In this document: positions 46,157 to 58,500 of the stretch, in pieces
Layout: each line of letters starts with the position of its first letter
Position numbering within the stretch: position 1 is the first letter of the stretch
Assembly: GCF_918797505.1 (NCBI RefSeq)
Contig: NC_092799.1
Span: 28,210,382 to 28,274,381, forward strand
Direction: 5' to 3'
Origin: Bemisia tabaci
Lineage: Eukaryota; Arthropoda; Insecta; Hemiptera; Aleyrodidae
Length of the DNA stretch: 64,000 bases
Program-made: the position numbers and the translations under genes
The notes under the pieces: generated by a model
Seen by the model: only the letters and a program-made list of their open reading frames with translations
Told to the model about the DNA's origin: nothing
Databases searched by the model: none

Positions 46157-48093
46157 TTACTTCCTTTTGATTTTCTCTTTAGCTTCACGCAATTGATTCC
46201 TTGCATTGAACATGTACTTGGGTATTTGGCGATGCCTGGCAATTCTTCTAATCTGTGGATGGCCGGCAAATTTGCTTTTGAGCATTTCATTGTAATGCAG
46301 AGCGTCTCTTTCTCTTGGTTTCAACTATAATGAGAAAAATCCAAAAAAATTAATCAAGATTTAAATGCTACCACACGCTAATGAATACACTAAATTATTG
46401 AAACAAGAGAGTCTTCTTTTCATCTAATTTTTCTTTTAAAAGAAAAAAAAATGTCACACTTTTTGACCGGGAAGAAAATTATGTTCACTGCCAGATTATA
46501 ATAGGTGACAATGAGAAGCTTTGTGGAACTTTAGCAAAGACATTATAGCATATATTGGAGTTACAATGATAATACTGCAATACTGGACATTAGGATCAAT
46601 CCTTGAACAATAGCTTTTCGTCTTCTGTGCACCAAGAGTTGAGGTCCACTACCAATCACTTTTGTACTAATAAAACAGGACTAGGACCATGACTGGAGAC
46701 CACTTTTCTGTATGAAGAGCATCACTGCTTGCTGCACACCAATCTTCAGAGTTTCGGACGATACAGCAGTAAAAAATTACCCAAGCGGAGCACCGCTACT
46801 TTGGTGACTCTAGTTTAAACTGGAATAGAAACTGATGAACTCGTCTGACTCATAAATTTTCTTTTTGTAATTACACATTTTCATTGTTTTACAACTGATT
46901 CAATTGTTAAAATTTTTTTGGTTTTTTTAAAAAAAGGAAAGGCTTAGTATTATTGTACTGACCACTCCAAGTTTTTCTGAGGCCCGGGCTTTCCAAATAC
47001 GAATATTCATTTCATCAGATGCACTGCAGATGTATTTATTATCCAGAGACCACGAAACAGAGAGCACATGTTGCATCCGTTTTGTATGATACACATCTCT
47101 TGAGTGACCCTGGTAGAGAGAATGAAAGTTACATTAAGAATTTTTAACAGCTGAAAGAAATTGAGGCAGAGGAGAAAATTTTTTACATGATACATGCTGC
47201 AAAACTTATCGATAAAATCTCAAAAAATATTTTTAATGTTGTTTAGAGAAACCCAGGTCAGCTATGCTAACAAGAAAGAGGAAGTTGAAATAAAATTTAA
47301 CGATTCATGCTGTCAGAAGTCGACTAAAAAAATGTTACTTGATGTGGCCTGATGATAAAAAACTGTGGAGTAGAGGTATTAGAGTCTGTGTTTGATGAAG
47401 ATGAAGGATAGCCATACCGGTCCAATTGTATTTATTTTATGTGCAAGTGAGTTTCAATCATTTTAGTCATTTTAGCAGCTTGTGCTTGTTTTACATGTTT
47501 ACCACACCACCGTACAGCGCATTAACTTAGGTGAAATTACATGCAATATAAGTAGGACTTGTTGGAATTTTCCAAATTTAATCTATACCTAGATGGAAAA
47601 TTGGGGTTTTATATGCAGGTTCATCAAAAAAATTCGTCAACTTCAGTCAACTCGACAGATTTTCTTTTCCCTCTCTCATTTTCCCTGCGTTACTTACCTA
47701 ATGATTGAATTATTTTCATAGAAACGAGATACAAGTCACTTAACTCGTGCAAAAAATTTTGAAACCAATATATTTTAGAATTGCATATCGATGGTGTAAG
47801 TTGGCAATCACGTAACTCGGTTTGCGATGTCGCAGACTTCCTGTCATACTTTATTTTTTAAACGGAAAACTATTCAACGGCAATTCTTTAGAACTGCTAT
47901 GATATTTTTTCTCTGTGAGAAGAAAATTTTGCAAAAACTTCAGGGAATATTGTCAATTTGTTCTCTTTTAAAAAAATAACATAGAGGCGGAGTTTTCAGA
48001 CACCGCAAACAAAATGTGTGATTCGGACCTACGCCATTGATACACTCTCTTTTTAAAGAAGGCTCTTTAAATATTTTGGAGAGTTAACGCTTT

Positions 48094-48129
<36 letters not shown>

Positions 48130-51100
48130 TTCTTTCTATCTCTCATTGGTGATAAAGAGAATGATTAACATATATCATTAAACATATATAGATAAAGATA
48201 AACTAAAGCCAATAATATTTGATACATACTTTGTGGACAGGAAATATTCTGATACTTCTGTCGTAGCTACCGCTGACAATTTCTTTTCCAGTTGGGGCGT
48301 AATCAAGACAGGTAACAGCCCCAACATTGTCTTTATGAATCATTATGGGCGCATTGAATTTTCTTGTATCATAGGAATAGATACTGAAAAATGAAAATAG
48401 GAAAATTAAAAGGCGGTTACATGGAAAACAGAGAGTAGTCTTTTCACAAAGACTCTTGTTGATAATTGGAGAATTTCAGGATTGCCGCAGAATTTAGGAA
48501 ATGAAATTCCCTGACACATTTTGGTAAAATTCCCTGACAATTGAAGATGTGACGGATGCTAAAGAAGGCATAATTGAAAATAGTTTTCAGGAGAAATTTG
48601 TTGTTTGAAATCTCAAACCCATTTTAGAAAGCAAATGAAGGTGATTTAACGAATTTTCCCTGATATTTTCATCATTTCCGTCATTTTCCCTGACTTCAAA
48701 AATTCCCTGACACTTCCTGGTTTTTCCTGACAGTGGCAACCCTCGAGTTTACCCGTGGAAGGGAGCCTTTAAAAAATATTTGCTTTGAGCAAAATTCACT
48801 TGAATTTTTGAAAGAAAGAGATGTTACATTTTAGATTCTAATCCTACATAGAAACATCAGACCATTATGAAAACATGAAGACATGTTTTCAAAGGTGCAT
48901 GACTGACTGTCCTATATAAAAACACGATTCTCACAATGTACTTGCCGATTTTTTTTGTTGAAGTGGAAAAGTAAAGCTGGGAAGAATCAATTACATATAC
49001 TGAAATTTAAACATGGTAAATTCATTTTTGTATTTTATTTGTTGAGCTTTCAGCTCATTCTGTTGAAAAATATATAGATACACAGGTACATGAAAAAAAT
49101 TGAAAGAGTAAGACAAGTTGGGGAAAGGATGTTCGAGGAGAGAAACAAGTTTAGATTTTTCTACCCTTAGATATATTCAGCAGAACTAATCATGGCAATG
49201 TTCTGAAAAGAAAAACTTCTGTTTTTGGAAGAAAAGATTATCATCATTCATCATGATGAGCTCTTTTTCTGATGCTACAACTCATTGTTTCCTGAACAAA
49301 GGAATGAATATTTATTGCGCTGTTTCAGAATTTCTGACGAAAATTTTATTTTTTAATGAGAAAACTGCCGCATGAATTTGCCTGGAATTTCCAGGAATTC
49401 TTTTCTACATTTGTGAGAAAAGGAACCACAATTTTTAGAAAAAATTGTGCAGTAGTTTTCCTACAAAGGCTGAATTTTCGGTAAAAATACTGAAATGGCA
49501 CAGGCCAGATACGTTCCTCTCAGATATTTTTTACGCAGATTATGGTTCTAAGGATCAAAACGAGAGGACATTGGGTGCAAAAGTTTAGGGAGTAATCAAA
49601 GAAAATTGTTTTGAGGTGGACAAATTGAATAATACATACTTGTAGTCTTCATTAGCAACTGAAAGAATATATGCTTCCATTGGGTTCCAGACAACTTGAT
49701 TTGATCTAAGTTTCATTACCAATTTTCTGACAGGACCCGTCTCGCGCGAGTCATACAGAATTATGCTTCTATCACTGGCACAAGAGGCTGAAAAACGAAA
49801 ATGTTGCGAATAGATTTTAAAGTTTCTTCGGAGATTCAAAATTTCTAGTGGTTTATTGGGTTGTCAGAGGGTAGATAATTGGTCGATTGACATGCCACAT
49901 ATTTTTTGGGAAAAGGGAATAATGGAAAAGATAGTGTGTACATGTATTAACATTAAAATCAAATTTAATGCTCGAAAATTTAATTTATAAATCTCTTGAT
50001 TCTTAGCTTCTTTTACAAAAAGGAAATATAAACCGCCTACGTTTAGATGACTGACAGTAAAAAGTCTGAGATGATACTATTGATGGCCAAAATCAGAGAC
50101 ACATCTACATTATTATATTTCAAAATTTCTGCTCTTATTTTATTTTTGGGAAGAATAACAAGCTACTTTTGTACCTAGCTTAAAATCTATACTGAATAAT
50201 ATTCTACTAGCAGTGAAGAATAATCAAAAAAGTTTTCAAGAAATTACATTGACTAGTTTTCCAGAGAAAAAATAAAGTATGGCAGGAAGTCTACAACAAT
50301 GCAAAAGGGAATAAATGGTTGCTCACTTTGGCCACTGATAGGTGTATAAGTCTACCAGAATTATGTCAACTCATGCTGCTTCTTAGCAAAGCTTCCTAAC
50401 ACACCGCAAAAAAATAGTAAGTTTCAACTACTTGACAACCTCATATACCACCAAAAATTTTCAGTCAAGACAAATTTTACCACAAGAGGGGGTATGATAC
50501 AAAATTAAATAACTACGCTGAGCTACAATAAGACCGCCCACTTAACTTCAAACTCATTTCCAAATTAAAATGATCACTTCACCATATCATTGGATGATGT
50601 TATTCTGTACCAATAACAACATGGAGACTATCTACACGGTTCAGATAGAATGGCATTATTTTTTAATTCCATACGAAATGGAAAAATCTCCTTCATCCTC
50701 ATTACTTAAAAATAAGAGGGGGGGATTTCAATTTAAATTGTTTAAAAGCTAAATATTAAAAATAATTAAAATACCTAAAACATGAGTTTCAATTTGGTTG
50801 AAAGCAATGTTGTGCAAACTGTCTACATTCCATTCGAAAATTCGGATGGGTTCGTTTCGCGTCTCATCCCACAGTTGACAAACTTCACCACATGTTGCAA
50901 ATTTATTTTCTGTTCGGTGATGGGTAATTCCTAATAACACAGACTGGAAAAAAACCAAGAAAACTTTATGAGCCCAAGGAGGGGACGTTTTTACATTGAA
51001 TAGATAAATATTAACATTCATGAGAAAAAAGTTATGTACACAGGGAAAGAGAAATATGATTTTTAGCAAAAAATAGCAATTACAGGAGAAGAAATAAACT

Positions 51101-53979
51101 TAGGGCCACCAATGAGAAACCCGGTTTCACTATTAGCCATTAAAATCCTGCATCTTAATTGGTGGATTGATAAAAAAAGTGAAGTCCATGATCCATCCTC
51201 AGTCTGTGTCCATATCTGCACAGGTACGGTGGCACGTCTAAATTTTCAGCATTTCTAATCTTTCAGGAAATGAATACAGAACAGAAAAAGCAAAGTGAAA
51301 GCATACCTTCGATATTATTACATTAGCCGGATGCTTGGAAGTTCCACAATTTTCTACATCCCAGGTTTTTATTGTTTTGTCATCACCTACACTGATGAAG
51401 TGTTCTCCAGAAATATCAAAGGTGAGACCTCGAACATAACTTTCATGTGCTTGGAGATGGTGCAAGCATGTTTGCTGGGATAAATCCCATATTCTGACCT
51501 GCAAAATAAAATAACGAATAGCAAATAAATTTTAAGCAGTTGGGACTACATCATATTGTTTGTTTTACTGGAAATGAAACTTTGGTTTTTTGAGAAAAAA
51601 CTATCGTCCAGGTTTTCCCAAAGAACTTACATCCATGTGCTGAGGGAGACATCTTACACTTGCAGTTGCATGGATTAAATAATATTTTAGAATTGCAAAA
51701 CAAGAGAAATAAGACCGATCATCTCAAGTATGTACCTCCTGCATGATACTGCGCAATGCATCATTTTCAACTGTATTTGTTAACTACAAAAATGCTCTCT
51801 TTGTAAATCATTTGTTAGTTTACATAAAAAGAAAAAAAGTTTTAAGCACTAACCTCTCCGTTATAAGCTCCACTGACGATCACAGATAGCCTGGAGGGAT
51901 GCTTTCCGAGGGCAGAGACACCTTCAGTGTGGCCTTTCAAGTTACCAACAAACGGTTTGGCAAACACTCTGTCCAGTTTTGTGGCATTCAGTGCCCGTGT
52001 GTATTCTCTGGGTCCTTGGAAAGGGTGAAGGCTTGGATCATAATTTCTTGGTACTAAAAATTTAAAAACATAAACTATTAAAACGAGATACTATTATAGA
52101 CGTAAGTCACAAATATTTTTTTTTTTTTTTTTTTTTTTTTTTCAAATAGCCTGGAAGGCTAATCCCATTCAGCTTCACACACCATTCATTCCCCAATTCA
52201 TACACCCACTCTGTCGACTTCCCTCACCAATCTCCCATCACCCCAATTTTCGTTCTGATATATCCTCATTTTAAACAACAAGTTCCTTTTAAATGCCTTC
52301 AGACCCAATTCTTCCAACTTATAACATTTAAATTTATTATATTCCCTTACCCCTTTATAGAAAACCATCTTATCCACATTACCCTTTTCATGATATGCCC
52401 AGACTTCACCTCCATGTCTAGTCCCTTTTGAATTATCACCCCACATTAGCTTTTTTAATTCCTCATCTACGCCTTTAATATAACCCTTCTTAATTTTGTA
52501 AATAAATACAAAGGCTCTGTATTTGATGAACAGTTCTATACACAACCACTCCAACTCATTTAACATTCCTCCAATGTTCTCTTCTCTACCCCTTTTTAAA
52601 ATATATCTCATTGCATTATTTTGCCCCACTTGTAACCTTTCAATCACTCCCTTCCCAGCTTCAAAGAGTACAGTTGTACAGTGATTTAATATCGCCCCCA
52701 CTACTGCATGGTACATCAATTTCTTCCCCTCTATTGTCAACACATTTTTCATCCTCCAAAGCAAACTTACTCTCCTCCTATATTCACTCACTATTATTTC
52801 TATTTGCCTGTCCCATCTCAAGTCCTCAGTAACCATCACCCCCAAGTATTTATATTCCCTTACTCTCCCTAATATCTCCTCCCCAATTTTTATCCTCACC
52901 TCTAAGTTCCTATACTCTTCTTTCGAACTAAATACAACAAATTTGGATTTTTCTATATTGAGCTTTAATTTATTTATTCTTAACCATTCATCTACTCTAT
53001 TCAATTCCTCAGACATTTTTATTTGTACTTCCGCTACTTCTTTGCCTATCATGTAAATCAATGTGTCATCTGCAAACATTCTAAGCTTACATACACCCAG
53101 CACCTTTTTTATATCATTAATATATATTAAAAACAGCACCGGCCCCAATCTACTCCCTTGCGGTACACCTAGCTCGACACACAATTCGTCCGATAATACC
53201 TCACTCCAATTCACTACCTGTTTCCTATTCCTAAGGTAGCCCTTAAACCATTCCAATGCTTTACCCTTCACCCCGTTCAACTCCAGCTTTTTTAGTAATA
53301 TTTCCCTATCCACTGTTTCAAATGCCCTCTTTAAGTCAAGAAAAACACCAACAATGATTTTGCCTTTGTTTTCACCCTCCCTCCACTCTTTGAATAACAT
53401 CTGTATCAATTCCTCTGCCCCCCTTCCCTTCCTAAATCCTCTTTGCTCTTCAAAAGCCAATTTGGAAGCCAAAAATACAAAAGCTCAACTTATATTCGGC
53501 TACAGCTTCCAATGCTGCTAAATGGTATCTATACTCAGCTTTCTTTTGAAATCAACAGACTCAAACTACTTGACTGACAAGGAATCTGTTTAGATAAAAC
53601 CATAGCAATATCTAGTCAACACTTTCATGGTTTGAGGGTTTGCATGTTCTAATAAACCTCCGTGGAAAGCTTCTGAAACCGTTATAACGCACCAAAACAG
53701 CTGTAGCAGGATATTGACGCCTACTGACATTTAAAACCCCCTATCGCCACCCTTTCACTGGGCGGCCCCTTCGACTCCTCCCAGGAAGAACCCAATCAAG
53801 TTTCTTTGTCAGCAGCCTCTCTTCCGTCATTCTTTAAACATGACCATACTTACCAGACAAGCGGTTTGGTCCTGTCATCAGACACGATGTCATTTTCAAC
53901 TTCCATGATCTGTGGTACCTAATCTGTCATTGCGGACCCAATCTCTCCTAGAGAGCCCTGCTTGGGGAACCTAATGTTT

Positions 53980-54011
<32 letters not shown>

Positions 54012-54091
54012 GGTTGCGTACCTTTGAAAATGTCTCGCTTGGTTTCCCTCAGATAATGATCAGGATTTCGTACCAACGTTTTGACTTTCAT
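46157..54091 (-). CDS. DCAF13: DCAF13 / Sof1, WD40 + SOF1-domain protein, 415 aa, 8 exons
   Basis: Nucleolar component of the small-subunit processome needed for 18S rRNA maturation; in animals also a substrate receptor of CUL4-DDB1. Exons in transcript order: 54022-54091, 51854-52053, 51307-51498, 50775-50943, 49640-49787, 48230-48383, 46963-47109, 46157-46324 (TAA). All junctions are GT/AG and in phase. The start MKVKTLVRNPDHYLRETKRD and the following VPRNYDPSLHPF..PREYTRALNATKL block are diagnostic. WD40 repeats follow, with VRIWDLSQ, VGDDKTIKTWD, CASDRSIILYDSR, NPMEAYILSVANEDY and GSYDRSIRIFPV. The C-terminal SOF1 segment begins at the VYHTKRMQHVLSVSW block and ends KSKFAGHPQIRRIARHRQ..KRK. 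It is somewhat shorter than the human protein (about 445) because the basic tail is reduced. Intron 1 carries a LINE insertion. No AATAAA lies close after the stop; ATTAAA-like words occur near 45965. Confidence 0.97.
47785..48042. mobile_element. MITE of the TATCGACGGTG family, copy 3 (DCAF13 intron 6)
   Basis: Shares ATCACGTAACTCGGTTTGCG, CCTGTCATACTTTATTTTTT and CACCGCAAAC with copies at 10180 and 17974; the ends are inverted (ATATCGATGGTGTAAG / CTACGCCATTGATA). Confidence 0.8.
52115..53480 (-). mobile_element. 5'-truncated non-LTR retrotransposon (LINE) inserted in DCAF13 intron 1
   Basis: The element runs on the minus strand. Its 3' end carries a poly(A) tail, seen as a T run of about 27 bases at 52115-52142. 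Next comes about 55 bases of 3' UTR, then the reverse transcriptase frame 52198-53472. No endonuclease domain or ORF1 is seen upstream, so it is truncated at about 53480, the usual outcome of target-primed reverse transcription. I could not identify a target-site duplication. Confidence 0.88.
52198..53472 (-). CDS. Non-LTR reverse transcriptase fragment, 424 aa, open
   Basis: RT fingers and palm motifs are in order: GFRKGRGAEE (~12-21), LDLKRAFETVDRE (~46-58), GVPQGSRLGPVLFLIYINDI (~102-121), the catalytic box FADD (133-136), then LNIEKSKFVVF and YKYLGVMV. The sequence after about residue 250 is the thumb and C-terminal region. The frame has no stop or shift, which implies a young insertion. 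The first Met is simply the first ATG after the truncation and not a native start. It is transcribed in the same direction as the host gene DCAF13 and is expected to be spliced out. Confidence 0.9.
   Translation of the reverse strand: MASKLAFEEQRGFRKGRGAEELIQMLFKEWREGENKGKIIVGVFLDLKRAFETVDREILLKKLELNGVKGKALEWFKGYLRNRKQVVNWSEVLSDELCVELGVPQGSRLGPVLFLIYINDIKKVLGVCKLRMFADDTLIYMIGKEVAEVQIKMSEELNRVDEWLRINKLKLNIEKSKFVVFSSKEEYRNLEVRIKIGEEILGRVREYKYLGVMVTEDLRWDRQIEIIVSEYRRRVSLLWRMKNVLTIEGKKLMYHAVVGAILNHCTTVLFEAGKGVIERLQVGQNNAMRYILKRGREENIGGMLNELEWLCIELFIKYRAFVFIYKIKKGYIKGVDEELKKLMWGDNSKGTRHGGEVWAYHEKGNVDKMVFYKGVREYNKFKCYKLEELGLKAFKRNLLFKMRIYQNENWGDGRLVREVDRVGV
53745..53985 (-). pseudogene. Decayed LINE C-terminal fragment in DCAF13 intron 1
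   Basis: The minus strand reads a corrupted version of the WYGHV..M.EERL signature followed by TKKLDWVL and GR.RRGRP in different frames, similar in layout to the relic at 28520-28855. It differs from, and is much older than, the intact RT copy next to it. Confidence 0.55.
53985..54013 (+). repeat. (AAAT)n microsatellite
   Basis: About seven AAAT units directly before exon 1 of DCAF13 in the intron. Confidence 0.85.
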
Positions 54092-55583
54092 GATGGCTTC
54101 AAAAAGAAATATTCAGATTCCTAACTTGAGGAAACATTAAAAGGAGCAAGAGAAAAAATCAAACCAGTTAAATTGATCTTGAATGTGAATCAGAGAAGGA
54201 GGAAGACAAAATAATTCTAATATGGATGTTTTGGACCATGCCACTTGCCACACTTGCACAAAATGTAACCTGCAAATAAGTGCGAATAAGATTCATACTA
54301 GACAGGTAAGTCACATCTAAGTCACATCATATCAGTGCCTTGCGCCTCTGCATACTGCATATGCCAACCCGCATTGCAATTTTCTGACAAGTGTATCATG
54401 AGAATAGAGTCCCTTTATAACCCAGAGTTAAGACAACTCACTTTTGGTTAGGCTGAAAGTGGCCTAAAAAAAAATCCAATTCTGATTGGTTCTCGCTCAT
54501 GGAGGCCGAAACGAGTGCACCAAGATGGCGGTACCTCGAATGTGAACAAAAGTAATGAAAATATAACTAAATTGTGGTTTATCAAGAGTGAATTGTTATT
54601 TAAATCGCACCAAAATGAAAATATATTAAGAAATTATCCACTAATCAATCTAATTTTAAGGTTTTGATCAGTTTTTGTTGATGTTGTTGTTTTTGGATGA
54701 CAGACATCGGAGGATTCCTTATCCTTATCCCTCAATATCGTTCGTTTGAGTGCACTCGTTTCGGCCTCCATGGCCAGCCAAGGCCGGCTGCCAGTCAGCT
54801 GATAATCGAGTTGTCTTAACTCTGGGTTATAAAGGGACTCTACATGAGAATAATCAAATGAGTATTATCGTAAATTATCGTTTAAACGAAAAATGTAGAG
54901 AAAATAAACTCAATTCTTACTTCAAACTAGTAAAATCTGCAACTCCGAAAATTATGCTAATAAAAAATCAATAATGTTTAAAATCTGGCGCCATTCATAT
55001 GCATGGAGAGTGCTCCCTCTGCAGATAACGCCACTCCATCCATTTGTGATTGTGTTCACTATTTTGATTACACCTTCATAGTTTTACAGATTTTATTAGT
55101 TTTCAGTGAATTTTGTTCCTTTGAAGTTATTTTAGTGATTTCAATTCTCATTTGTTTTATTTTTAACGATCATTCACTGTCATATGGTTCATTATAAATC
55201 GCGAAATCCTACCTGAACGCTGCCTTTGCAGCAGTTGGACTTGGGCAGGTCATTCACCACTGCTTAATTTTTCATCAATGCGTATCAAAACCGATCATCA
55301 AATAGCAGTTATGATCTAGGAACTGTCCTGAGTCCATTAATTTTACCGAGCTTCGGCCGAAGTTGTTTTAGTTGTGTCGAGCAGGTCTAAGTAACTTGGA
55401 GTATCTCCGCAAGCAAACCATACTGTTCATGGACGTTAGATTCAGTTTCATATTTAATCTGCATTCATTGCTGACAATTTATCATTTTTAATCCTTTCAC
55501 AAAGTACATTCGGTTCTCTCTTCCAACATTTCTTTCCCCTTGATTATGATTCGGCTGTGAAATCTATCAGAACAGAAAGTACA
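54092..55583. promoter_or_regulatory. Head-to-head intergenic region of DCAF13 and ARGLU1, putative bidirectional promoter
   Basis: The two start codons point away from each other and are 1.49 kb apart, with no gene between. Regulatory function is inferred from the arrangement. About 440 bases of it are a MITE (54405-54842), leaving two unique portions next to the genes. A 12-bp palindrome CTTCGGCCGAAG lies near 55351 on the ARGLU1 side. Confidence 0.5.
54405..54842. mobile_element. MITE with 33-bp perfect inverted ends and TA flanks
   Basis: The left end GAGTCCCTTTATAACCCAGA continues for 33 bases (54407-54439) and is matched base for base at the right end (54808-54840). TA dinucleotides at 54405-54406 and 54841-54842 fit a Tc1/mariner-type target duplication. 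A second inner inverted pair (GAGGCCGAAACGAGTGCAC and complement) lies around 54507 and 54751. It encodes no protein. Confidence 0.92.
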
Positions 55584-58500
55584 ATGGGTCGATCAAGAAG
55601 CAAATCACCGAAACGTAAACACAAGAGCAAACACCATAAGCGATCCAAGTCAAGAGAAAGGAGCACTCATTCTATGCATAAGCATAGAGAAAAGTCAAAA
55701 GATAGGAGTTCTAAATCCAGGTACGTAGATAGTATTACAGTTGAATCAGATTTCAAATTTTCCATGGCAACCTGAGTAGATTCTGTCTGCTGATAAATTG
55801 AATAATCGTATGCAGATGAATTAAAATGTCCTGATAGTGGCACCACAACCAACTGCATTATGTCCATTCAAGTATTTGCTCAAGTGTGACTGAAGTCAAT
55901 TTTTGAATCTAAGTGTTAGCACTACTTGCGTGTTAATAATTGACTTGCCCTATAGGTAAGATCTGAATTATTCTTAATTCGTCGAGTGTTAGTTAGAAGG
56001 AAACTAGCACCCCCATATTCTGTTCAGGTGCCCTCTAATAGTCCTATCTTGAAATAAATGTCACTCCTACAGTATTAAAAGGTTGATCCATAATAGTAAC
56101 TCGTAATGTGCGCGCAACTGCCAGCGTTACCTATCAGTGGAGATTGCAACAACACAGTCCAACTAGGTGGAGGCATGGCCAAGTTTCGAAAATCGGTGCT
56201 CTGCAGCATCTGCCACAGTCTTTGATAAGACCTATCGTCGGCTATCAGACGGCTGCTGACCCTTGCGGTAATATAGAGGTTACATGATGTGTCAATAGTA
56301 CTAAGTCAAGGAGCTTGGTCCAATTTCAGGGTGCAAGTAGCCAGTTGCCTTGGCCCCTTGAGGGCGCCTCGCCGGTAATCCTGGCCCTTACTTACTTACT
56401 TATAATAGACTGTTGATATATTCCTACTATTGCCCACAGATTGTCAAATAGAAAGCAAGCAAGGTCTATACAGACCACTCGAGCAAGGGTCTTACTTTAA
56501 AAATTGATTTAAATAATTAAAAAGGTCAATTTATAATGTTTTCAATTATTAATTTCACGTTTCCATTTTGACAGAAAACGGTCCCATTCCGTCTCATCAT
56601 CGTCTAGCTCGAGTTCAAATGACTCCAAGTCAGGATATAGGAGAAAATCATATCACCACAGGAAAATGGATGAAGTTGAGCGACTGGCTGAGCTGGAAAG
56701 ACAGAGGTACAAATTATAAGATTTAATCTGCTTTTTAGTTATCTATGATTTTGCTCTGGAAGAAGAAAAGCCCAGTAAATTAGTTCAGAGTATGGACAAT
56801 TTTTGTAATAAGAGAGATATTTAGAATCATCTGATAAATACGCTGTATTTTGCTCTCTGTTGGTATATGCTACCTTACTACCCAGATGAAAAAGTATGAA
56901 TTTAGAAGGGACAAAATATTATCTCTACTCTTGATGCAAGCCATCACTTTATTTTATGGATTTTGCCTGTTTAAAAGTTTGTGGTCTCCATTACAAGGAG
57001 AGGTACTTAGGACTCCATCAAGCCTATAGAAATCCTCCTCCAAGAGCAGGGAACAGTGGCTGTTATCTTACACGAATCCTTCACTTTTCGCATTTTTTTA
57101 TGTTGAGATTACCCTTGCGTGTTATTTTAGTCAGCAATGCAATGTCTGTATCACCTACCTCACACATGCGCAAATCCTGATTCCTTTTAAGGACATTCAG
57201 TATCCAGCTGGATAGGTAGTCAATTTTCCCACTCAAAACCTGCATTTTTTCCTTTTTTTAACATTTGCTTTTGTCTCTTTTTTCAGGCGGCAAAGAGAAA
57301 CTGAGCAAAAATTAATTGAAGAGCAGACTGCGAAAAGAATAGAAATTCTTGTAAATAAACGAGTAGAGGAAGAGCTAGAGAAGCGAAGGGATGAAATTGA
57401 AGCTGAAGTTCTGCGACGTGTGGAGGAAGCAAAGAAGATAATGGAGAAAGAGATGATGGAAGAGCTGGAAAGAAGGAGGCTCATCCTTATGGAAGAAGAA
57501 AAGAAACGAGAGGTAAGTCTGCCACCATCATCGACATAATATGAAAACTTGGCAGAGTACTCTTTTTCAGTATTTTCAGATTTATTCTTCAAGGAGACTC
57601 ATTTACTTTTAGAATGATTCAAAGATGATCTTTCAAAAGTAAGATCCTCAGTCTCTTGTTTTGATCTTTTTGTTTCAACATTTCCAGGCAATGATGAAGA
57701 GAGCATAGGGTAGTGAGTCGTTTTTGAGAAGACAAGAAAATATTTGGAAAAACCACAGTAATTTCAAGGGATGCAGAAAATTCCTGTCCTTCCCATGTAA
57801 CAATACTTTCTTCCTTTAAAATTTTATAGTGATGACCTGTGCTTTTTGTGTATGAATTGCTGCCATTTCGTGAAATCAACAAAATCCTCACAGCAGCATT
57901 GCTTGAAGCACATGGTTTTCACCATGATATCACAGAAACAACCCAATTTTACCCTAATGCCCACTGGCCTGCCTATTTTTGCACGAGCTTGATATTGTCC
58001 TGCCTATAGGCATTTCTGCACCCCTGATAATTTTTATAAGTCAAGTATCATTCCAAATTTTCTGGCTTTTTCTCAATAAATTCTTGCAAGTTGTCAGTCA
58101 TCATTTTTAATTGCTTAATTTATCTAGAATATTTTCTCAGAATCCCAGAAAAACGTAGAAGGGACATATTCTTTGCATATGTGTTGCTAGGATTATCATG
58201 CATGGTTGAAAGTTATTAAAAGTGGCTGCCTTAGCATCTTGTTCAAGTGTAATCTCTAAATCCGCAGGATGTTTTATCTTTCTTTCTCATATTTAGGCAC
58301 CTAAAATTAATACATTCAAAACCGGCTCATGTATTCATCCATCACTTGCTTGATCTTCTTTGTTTCTGACTTCTTTTGACTTTCATAGGCATTGTTTTTT
58401 TTTTTAATTTTTCAGGAGGAAGAAAAACTCAAGAGAGAAGAATTAGAACAGATAATGGCTGAAAACAACAGAAAAATAGAAGAAGCACAGAAGAAACTGG

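Noticed and set aside
52198..53472. Reverse transcriptase frame as a host gene
   Set aside because: The poly(A) tail, lack of an upstream endonuclease and location inside a DCAF13 intron make it a truncated LINE insertion.
57233..57592. Serine-rich ORF of 119 codons on the minus strand
   Set aside because: It is antisense to ARGLU1 exon 3; Glu/Lys/Arg-rich codons read backwards as Ser/Phe.
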